A DNA stretch of 64,000 nucleotides. Origin: Caenorhabditis remanei. Its lineage: Eukaryota > Nematoda > Chromadorea > Rhabditida > Rhabditidae. The DNA is taken from positions 4,941,717 through 5,005,716 of the forward strand of contig NC_071330.1 of the NCBI RefSeq assembly GCF_010183535.1, in the 5' to 3' direction. Below the pieces are notes generated by a model. The model saw nothing but the letters and a program-made list of their open reading frames with translations, was not told the DNA's origin and did no database searches. Positions 23,055-31,100 of this stretch are shown piece by piece; within the stretch, counting starts at the first letter, position 1, and each line of letters opens with the position of its first letter. Made by a program: the position numbers and the translations under genes.

Positions 23055-26000
23055 ATGAAACGAAAAAGTAAGCAGATTGAAAATGACGAGGATATGGAGA
23101 CAGAGGAGGTAAGATTTTTACTGGAAAACCTCAACTTTACATTTTTTCAGATCAACGAAGAAGTAACAGAGGAAGTAGAAGAGAATGGAGTGGAAAATGG
23201 AGATTTAGTGAGATTTTTAATTGATTTATTCGTTTTAATTATTGAAATTATAGATAGAAGATGAGGAAGACGAGAAAATGGAGACAGAGGAAGTTGAGGA
23301 GGAGAAACCGGCGAAAGTAGAAGAAAATGGAGAAAGAGAGTTGTTTAAAGTGCTCGGAAAGCAAGAAATGAAGAATTTAGAGGCGTTGAAGTGAGTTTTG
23401 AGTGAAAAATAGATAAAATTTCAGAAATTATGCTGTTTTTTGAAGTTTTTTCATTTAGACATACTTGAAGCGCTCCAAATCATTTTTCAAAATAAAAAAT
23501 CTGGAATTTCACGTATAAATGCTCAAAAAGTCCAATATGAAGCATGTATTTTCTAAAATTTTTGTAATCAGCTCGGTTTTACCGAAAATTTGCTTTGATA
23601 CGACATATTTTTCGCGAAAAAGTCTATATTTTGACTATCATTCAGAATTAGAAGAAATACTGAAAGATCATCAAAAACGGTCATATTTTCGATAAAAAAT
23701 CTCAAATTTTTCGAAAAAAATTGGAAAAAGGGTTATTCTTTGAAGCCGGGCCTTGACAAGTATGAAAAAGCGGACTTTTTGCTGTTGACTGAGCTGAAAT
23801 GCGATTAAAAGGCTGAAAACTCTAAAAATCTCGTGAAATTGAATTTCAAAGCGAATTTTCGAAATTTTACACCACATTTTCTATTTTTATTTAAAAAAAA
23901 ACACTTCAAAACTCAATTCCCCCCATTTTCAGAGTGACTAGTTCGTGGGTTCAACACGCCACCACGTTCTCCGCCACAATCGACCAAACCACTTCGGAAA
24001 AACTCTCAAAAATTGATCTACCCGAATATCTCACTGTTCCCGACTCGATTTCCACGTGGTTCCCTGTCCAATACTCAGTTCTTCCCACTCTTTTCAAAGA
24101 AATCCGTTGCCCACCACCACTTCGTCCTCGTGACGTGGCAATTGCCGCTCCGACTGGAAGTGGAAAAACGATTTGTTATGTTCTTCCAGTGCTAGCGGCT
24201 GTCGGGGAGAAACCATCGAAAATTCTGCATGCAGTGATTCTGGTACCCGTACAGACACTGGTGACACAGATTGTTGAAGAATTCGGACGATGGAATTCTG
24301 GAAATGCGAAGATTTTGGCGTTGAGTGGAGCGAATGATTTTGAGAAAGAAGCGAGACACATAGCTCAAGACCCACCGAATGTGATTGTGGCGACACCGGC
24401 GAGACTTGTTCAACATCTCACAGCAAGTATCCCACCGCCCATTGATTTGAGTAGACTCAGATTTCTTATCGTTGATGAAGCGGATCGAATGGGCAAACTA
24501 ATGAGAGAGGAATGGCTGGAACTCGTTGAGTTTTTGTGTGGAGGAATGGAACGGGTCGCTTGTCTCAATGATATCATTAGACAACGCAGAGCTCCGCAGA
24601 AGATTGTGCTCTCGGCGACGTTATCGAAGGATGTGGAGGAGCTGCATTTGTGGAATTTGTTCAAACCGAAATTGTTCTCGGCTAGTGCGACAAAGGCGAA
24701 AGATGTAAGAAAAGCGAGGATTTCAGCTGCGAAGTCTCGAAAAAGATACAGTACTAGTATTTCAGACAAAATGAATCTAAAAGAGTACATTTTAGCAGAT
24801 TAGTCAGGCTTTCAAACAAAATAAGTCTCTGCCCACTTTTGTAGCTTGAAAGTGGGCGGAGCTGATTTTGTGTTTTTTCGGTAAAATTTAAAAGGACAAT
24901 TTTTTTTCTTCCAGACGAACCGAAATTCGAAACTTTCTTGAAAATTTTTAAACTTAAAAAATTCGGTATTCGACTTTAAAGTTAAAATTCAATCAGAATG
25001 TGGGTATGTATGATAATTTAAGCACTTCTGCTACAAATTTTCCAAACATTTCGGCAATTTTTGTTAAAAATGAGCACCCATTTATGAATCCGGGCCGACC
25101 GGGCCTGCCCGCGCCGAGAGGAAGTTCAGCCCGGATTTTTTTTCGACAAGTCTGATTTTTCATTTTTGGAAGAATTCTGAAATTTAGAGGATATTCTGAA
25201 AAATATATGTTTATGTTTTTGTTAAATTCATTAAGAAAAGTATTATTTTCACAATTCCTGAAAAACTCCAATTCAAATCGAAAGACCATGACAAGAACGT
25301 CATATGAGCTAGTTTTTGACCGAATTTTGTAGTTTTTCGTCATTTTCCAGCTCAAACAAGCTTTGAAATTCTACATCCTTCACAGGACTGTGCGAAAAAA
25401 TCTGTCCCAAAATTTTTTGAAAACTTCGTACCGAACAAATCGAAAAGAATAATTTTCGAAAATTTTTTACCGAAAAAACCGAAAATTCGAAAAAAAAAAA
25501 TTTCAAGAAAACTGTCTGAAGATGAGTTTTTCGGACGGGAAAACCTTGATTTTGAAGATTCATTTTTGCATTTTTGAAAGTTTTACCAAAAATTCGCCAC
25601 ATTTTTCCGAAAAGTTTGGAGCGAAAGTTTTTTCTGAAAGCCACCGAAAAAACTTAACCAGTTACTTCCTTCTTTCAGATCACCTCCGGAATCGCTCAAG
25701 TAGATCACATCTCGGGTCGCCTCGCCCTTCCTTCTTCAATCTCTCATCGTCTTATCACCTCCGATCCAAAATTCCATCCGCTCGCCGTCTATCAACAAAT
25801 CTCTCGAAACAAATTCAACAGAACTCTAATTTTCGTCAACGAAGTCTCCTCATCGAATCGATTGGCGCATGTGCTCAAAGAGCTCTGTAAGGGAGAATTC
25901 GAAGTGGATTACTTCACTGCTCAGTTATTCGGAAAGAGAAGATATAAAATGCTTGAGAAATTCAATAAAAACACGAATCGAGTGCTGATTTGTTCGGATG

Positions 26001-27972
26001 TTCTGGCGAGAGGAACTGATTTGAATCGAGTGGATTGTGTCATCAACTATAATCTGCCATCCGACGATAAACTGTTTGTGCATCGAGCTGGAAGAACTGG
26101 AAGAGCTGGACAAGAGGGATATGTGATTAGTGTTGGCGATAAAGAGACGAAACGATTGTTTGTGAAGATGCTGAAAGTGACAAAGTTGTGGGGAGATACT
26201 GTAGAGGAGCAGATGGAAGACTACTTGTTTGAGAAGGATATGGATAGGTGAGGCGTTTTGAGAGGGAAAAATTGGTGAAAAGGGGCTGGAAATCGATTGA
26301 AATTAGCTGAAAATTAGCTGAAAATAGCTGGAAATCGATCGAAAATAGCTAAAACTCGATGAAGAATCATTGAAATCGGTCGAAAATTGTTTAAAATTGG
26401 TGGAAATGGCTGAAATTCGCGCTAAATATGGATAGACGCGACTGAAAGTCACTTGTAGAAAGCTGATTCCGTCTGAGGGAAATTTGCGAACCGCGAATGA
26501 AAAGTTTATGGAAAATAGCTGGAAGTCACTCGAATATCTAACTGAAAAATGCCGAAAACTATTCAAAACGAGGGGAATATTGCTGAAATCGTTCGAAAAT
26601 CCTGAAAATGATCTTCTGAAATCGATCTAAAAGTGACGGATTCTATCTAATCTGAATTAGCTTGTATACCTATATGATGAATTCAACATAAATCTGAAAG
26701 TTCTATGTATCTATACAGTAATCCAAACACAGTTTTTTGAATGTTCACATGATTTATTCGGTAACACAACAACACAACACAGTAAATTTCTCCGCCTCAA
26801 TCTTGCCCAAGATCCTTCTGATAGAATCCACGGAAGCTATCCCTCGGTCCTCCCTTACCATGGCGATTGATGCCTTGCTCGATGATACACCATCCAGCAA
26901 CACAAATTGCTACTTTTCTACATTGCTCATCAGAAGTGCAACGGGTTCCCCTGGTGTCTTCAGCAAGAATTGGAGAGGTGATGGCCAGAAGGCAGAAGAT
27001 GAAGAGAGCGAGAATATTCATTGTTAGTTGGAATAGAGATTCTGGTGGTTTTCAGTGGAATTGAGAACGATATTTATAGTTTTCCGTTCCCATGATTCTA
27101 TGCAAATTTTGAGGGCGGAGTCTTCCGGGTGGTCGGAAACCATGACTCGGTGAGTCAGAGCTCATAAAAATCCCTTTTTTTTTCGGAATTTGCATAGAAA
27201 CATGGGAATGGAAGACTATAAATATCGCTCCCAATTCCTCAGAAATCCATCAGAAGTCTTTCTTCTGCTCTCATTCCGAATGAATATTCTGACTCTCTTC
27301 ATCTTCTGCCTCCTGGCCATCACGTCTCCAGTCATCGCTCGTGGACGTCGTTGCCATTCGAGCACTCAATGCGACTATGAATCCGTCTGCTACGAGGGAT
27401 ACTGTTATACCATCGACGAGATGTTCGACAAGTTCGATGCAAAGAAATAATTCATTTCTTGTCGTTTGACAACTGTTGTGTCACCAAATAAATCATTTGA
27501 ACATTCCCAAAAAACCGTGATGGGATTACTGTATATATAGATAGTGCTTACAGACGGAAAGTTTGAACTCATAATAGTTCGAAGGCTAGTTGGGAGCCCG
27601 TTGTGAAGACAGGCTCCGCCCATTTTGCAATCTTGGCCCTTAGTCTCAACATGAATGGCTCATTAGATTCAGAACGAGTTTTTTCGGCGATTTTCAGTCA
27701 ATTTCTGGGATGTTCAAAGCCTATTTTCTGTCAATTTGAGCAAATTTTACACTATTTCCCCCATTTTCCCATCAAATTTCCGAATTTCCAGATACACGAA
27801 AGCTCTGGAAAGTCTCAAATCAGCTGTCACATCACAAGTACGAAACGGAGGAACCGGCGGAGGTTCCCGTCAAGCAGTCAAACGATCCGGATTCGAAGCG
27901 AAACGAAAGAGTCGTCCGAATGCTCGTGGAGAGAAACCGTGGCTCAAAAAGAAGGCGGAGTCAGAGCATTAA
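23055..27972 (+). CDS. DEAD-box RNA helicase, DDX51/Dbp6 family
   Basis: ATP-dependent RNA helicase acting in 60S ribosomal subunit biogenesis in the nucleolus (family knowledge; C. elegans ZK686.2 type). Six exons, 23055-23108, 23151-23207, 23254-23390, 23933-24704, 25679-26247 and 27792-27972, give 589 residues. An acidic Glu-rich N-terminus (about 1-60) precedes the core. Visible motifs: APTGSGKT (about 155-162), [26 protein letters not shown], then in exon 5 [19 protein letters not shown] and [11 protein letters not shown]. The C-terminus is basic ([15 protein letters not shown]). The fifth intron (26248-27791) is 1.5 kb and contains two complete secreted-peptide genes on opposite strands; the other small introns are typical. 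Fourth gene of the operon. Confidence 0.93.
23455..23765. repeat. Family F repeat in helicase intron 3
   Basis: Ends resemble ACATACTTGAAGC at the left and GCCGGGCCTTGACAAGTATG at the right; the latter matches the family F copy in mab-5 intron 4 almost exactly, including the neighbouring TTCAGAATTAGAAGAAA. The left end is diverged. Confidence 0.5.
26797..27021 (-). CDS. Nested four-cysteine secreted peptide 1 (long type)
   Basis: Single-exon gene of 74 residues on the opposite strand within helicase intron 5. A signal peptide [20 protein letters not shown] is followed by a small domain with the spacing C-x5-C-x5-C-x4-C (core [12 protein letters not shown]) and a Gly/Arg/Lys-rich tail. It is almost identical to the copy at 30634-30858 (two differences). 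The spacing recalls EB-module or defence-type cysteine peptides, but the exact family is not recognised; function (antimicrobial, signalling, other) is unknown. A TATA module (about 27068-27110) lies about 60 bases before the ATG, and it shares a spacer with the divergent copy at 27280. Confidence 0.8.
   Translation of the reverse strand: MNILALFIFCLLAITSPILAEDTRGTRCTSDEQCRKVAICVAGWCIIEQGINRHGKGGPRDSFRGFYQKDLGQD
27068..27227. promoter_or_regulatory. Bidirectional promoter of peptide genes 1 and 2
   Basis: Two outward-facing copies of the module TTTGCATAGAA(T/A)CATGGG ... ACTATAAATATCG lie at about 27068-27110 (minus) and 27189-27227 (plus), each with TATAAATA about 60 bases from its ATG. Between them a bZIP/AP-1-like TGAGTCA is at 27151-27157. 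The same module precedes all six copies, so it is a shared promoter. Confidence 0.75.
27120..27700. repeat. Left arm of the inverted duplication around peptide gene 2
   Basis: This segment (promoter, peptide gene 2 and downstream sequence including GGCTCATTAGATTCAGAAC at about 27656) matches the reverse complement of 28820-29330 (GTTCTGAATCTAATGAGCC at about 28822). The arms flank the last exon of the helicase gene and the first exon of the metaxin gene. End points are approximate. Confidence 0.7.
27280..27450 (+). CDS. Nested four-cysteine secreted peptide 2 (short type)
   Basis: Single-exon gene of 56 residues within helicase intron 5, same strand as its host. Signal peptide [20 protein letters not shown], then a basic RGRR and the core with spacing C-x5-C-x5-C-x4-C, ending in an acidic/aromatic tail ([11 protein letters not shown]). 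The chosen ATG is the one aligned with all other copies; an upstream in-frame ATG at 27190 lies inside the promoter module and is not credible. The mature part is identical to that of the copy at 29065-29235. AATAAA follows the stop by about 35 bases. Role unknown; secreted defence or signalling peptide is the likeliest guess. Confidence 0.8.
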   Translation: MNILTLFIFCLLAITSPVIARGRRCHSSTQCDYESVCYEGYCYTIDEMFDKFDAKK

Positions 27973-28182
27973 TTTCTTCTTGTTATTACTATTCTTTGTT
28001 GATTTATTTTCGAAAGTTTTGTTTAACTTTGTTGTTTGATTTCATTTGTTGTTTCCTTTTATCTCTCATGAATATCCACTTTTTATATGTAATTTTCTCC
28101 TTGTAAGTGGGTATTTCAACCCAAATTTTACTATTTTTGACATTTTTCTATCATTTTCAGTCTTGAAACCCTGTGAATTCAG

Positions 28183-31100
28183 ATGAGCAGCTCCGGGGTT
28201 ATCACCCAATTGGTCACCGATGCGCTATCGATGAATGCGGCGCAGGATTGGGAGGATGTGTCGCTTTTTACACCGTATCTTAGTGAGTTTTCGGATTTTT
28301 CAGGGATTTTCTAGTTGAAGCCCCGCCCACTTTGAAGTAACGCCCCTTCTCGCAGCTTTGCCGCACAATTCAGTTTTTGAATATTAGGTTGTCGAATTTG
28401 GGGATAAATGGCACAAGTTGCAGTGGGCACTGTTATCTCAGATACCGTGCGGTAACTCTGCAGAAATGGGCGGAGCCTATAATGCTGTTACTGATCCGCC
28501 CACTTTGAGGTAACGCCCCTACCCGCAGCTTTACCGCACTGTTCAGTTTTTTACATCTTCTGCTGTCGAATCTGAGAGTGAATCGCACAAAATTGCAGTG
28601 GGCACAGTTATCTCAGATACCATGCGGCAACTCTGCAGAAATGGGCGGAGCCTAGCTTTCTAGCCGAAATTTGTTTGAAAGTACAGTAATCCCACCTCTG
28701 TTTCTTTGGAAATAGGCCTTAAACACCACTCCTGGAAGTCAAAAACTGAACAAAATCGGTTTCTAATCTGTCAAACTGACTGAAAATTGCCAAAAAGATT
28801 AAAACGAGCGGGAAGATATTGTTCTGAATCTAATGAGCCATTCATGTTGGGACCATGCGACAAGGTTGCAAAACGGGCGGAGCCTATCGTATCTTCATAA
28901 CGGCCGTTGTCACGGTCTACCTCTAATTCATCTGATTTTTGAACTATTATGAGTTCAAATTTTCTGCCTATAAGCTCTATCTAATATATATACAGTAATC
29001 CTAACACAGTTTCTTTTGGAATGCTCAAATGATTTATTCGTGGACACAAAAGGCAAGAAATGAATTATTTCTTTGCGTCGAACTTGTCGAACATCTCGTC
29101 GATGGTGTAGCAGTATCCCTCGTAGCAGACGGATTCATAGTCGCATTGAGTGCTCGAATGGCAACGACGTCCACGAGCGATGACTGGAGACGTGATGGCC
29201 AGAAGGCAGAAGACGAGGAGAGCCAGAATATTCATTTGGAATGAGAAGAGCAGAAAAGAGACTTCTGATGGAGTTCAGGGGAAACGAGGACGATATTTAT
29301 AGTCTTCCATTCCCATGTTTCTATGCAAATTTTAAGCGCTGGGTGCTCAGAGCTCATAAAATTTGCATAGAATCATGGGAATGGAAGACTATAAATATCG
29401 CTCCCAATTCCCCTGAATACCATCAGAAGTCGTTATCTTCTATTCCAACTAAGAATGAATATTCTGGCTCTCTTCATCTTCTGCCTTCTGGCGATTACCT
29501 CTCCATTACTCGCTGGTGAACCCCGTTGCACCTCGAATAATGAATGCGACAATGGCTTTGTCTGCTTGAACGGATTCTGCGAGGAGAGCGTGTTCTGGTT
29601 CTCATCGGATGAATAATGTCTTGGTCATGAATGAATGAGTTGAAGTTTCAACTCTGTTTAAATTGTTAAACGAAGAGATTTGAGAGTCCAAAACTCTGTC
29701 TAAAGGGATACTGAAACAGAGATAATGGGAAATGAGAGAATATATCCTTCTCTCATTTCAGATTTCCAAAAAACTCAAAGTATTTTTCCAGTCTTTGACA
29801 GAGAGTTTTTTCTTGAAATCTCAGTGTTTTCCGGGATTTCTTCCCTGATATGTAACGATATAACCAGCTGGTGGACGCAGTTCGTGCCAAGACCGTACTA
29901 CGATCTTGCCAAATGGGCGGAGCCTATCTCTCGAAGAACTCATCAAGAACTCTTCTTTGAACTCAAAATCCATCTGTATCTACTATACAGTAATCCAAAT
30001 CAACACAGTTTCTGACTTTTCAAGTTCCAATGATTTATTCCCCGGTAACAGTCAAATGATATGAAGCGAATTGATCATTATTTCGGCCAGCTGAATTGGA
30101 AGTCCATTGGTGTCCACGAGCGATGACTGTAGACGTGATGGTCAGAAGGCAGAAGATGAAGAGAGTCAGAATATTCATTCGGAATAGAAGAAAAACAGAC
30201 TTCTGATGGTTTTCAAGGGAATTGGGAGCGATATTTATAGCATCTGATTCCCATGGTTCTATGCAAATTTCGAGAAGAAAAAAGGATTTTTATGAGCTCT
30301 GACTCACTGAGTCATGATTTCCGATCATGTGAGAGCTTCCGCCCTCAAAATCAGCGATGTGCCTATGGAGGCGCTTTGGGCGCTGAAAGATTTCAAAGTG
30401 GGCGAAAATGCGACGAGAGAGAGTGTGTAAAATCGAGAGAGTGTGTCTGCGTCTCTCCATTTCGCACACTCTTTCTCATCGCATTTTCAAATTTCGGCTG
30501 AAAATGCGAGGCGCTCAACGCCACCCGGGCACATACCTGCTCAAAATTTGCATAGAATCATGGGAATGGAAGACTATAAATATCGTTCTCAATTCCACTG
30601 AAAACTATCAAAAGTTTTCCTTCTCTATTCCAAATGAATATTCTGGCTCTCTTCATCTTCTGCCTTCTGGTCATCACCTCTCCAATCCTTGCTGATGACA
30701 CCAGGGGAACCCGTTGCACTTCTGATGAGCAATGCAGAAAAGTAGCAATTTGTGTTGCTGGATGGTGTATCATCGAGCAAGGCATCAATCGCCATGGTAA
30801 GGGAGGACCAAGGGATAGCTTCCGTGGATTCTATCAGAAGGATCTTGGACAAGATTGAGTCGGAGAAGTTATTGATTGAATGTGTTGTTGTGTTACCGAA
30901 TAAATCATGTGAACATTTAAAAAACAAAACTGTGTTTGGATTACGGTAGATACGAAGATGTTACAGACAGATTTTGAACTCAGAGTGCTTCGTAATTAAT
31001 TCGAAACAAGATTCAGACGCTTTCACTAGTCCTGCTCATTCCGATAACCTCAGCTTTACCGTATGGTTTCAAGCTGACTTCTTAGGCTCAAAAATCGTTT

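Noticed and set aside
27190..27279. Upstream in-frame ATG giving peptide 2 thirty extra residues
   Set aside because: It lies within the TATA module shared by all copies; the aligned ATG at 27280 starts the conserved signal peptide.
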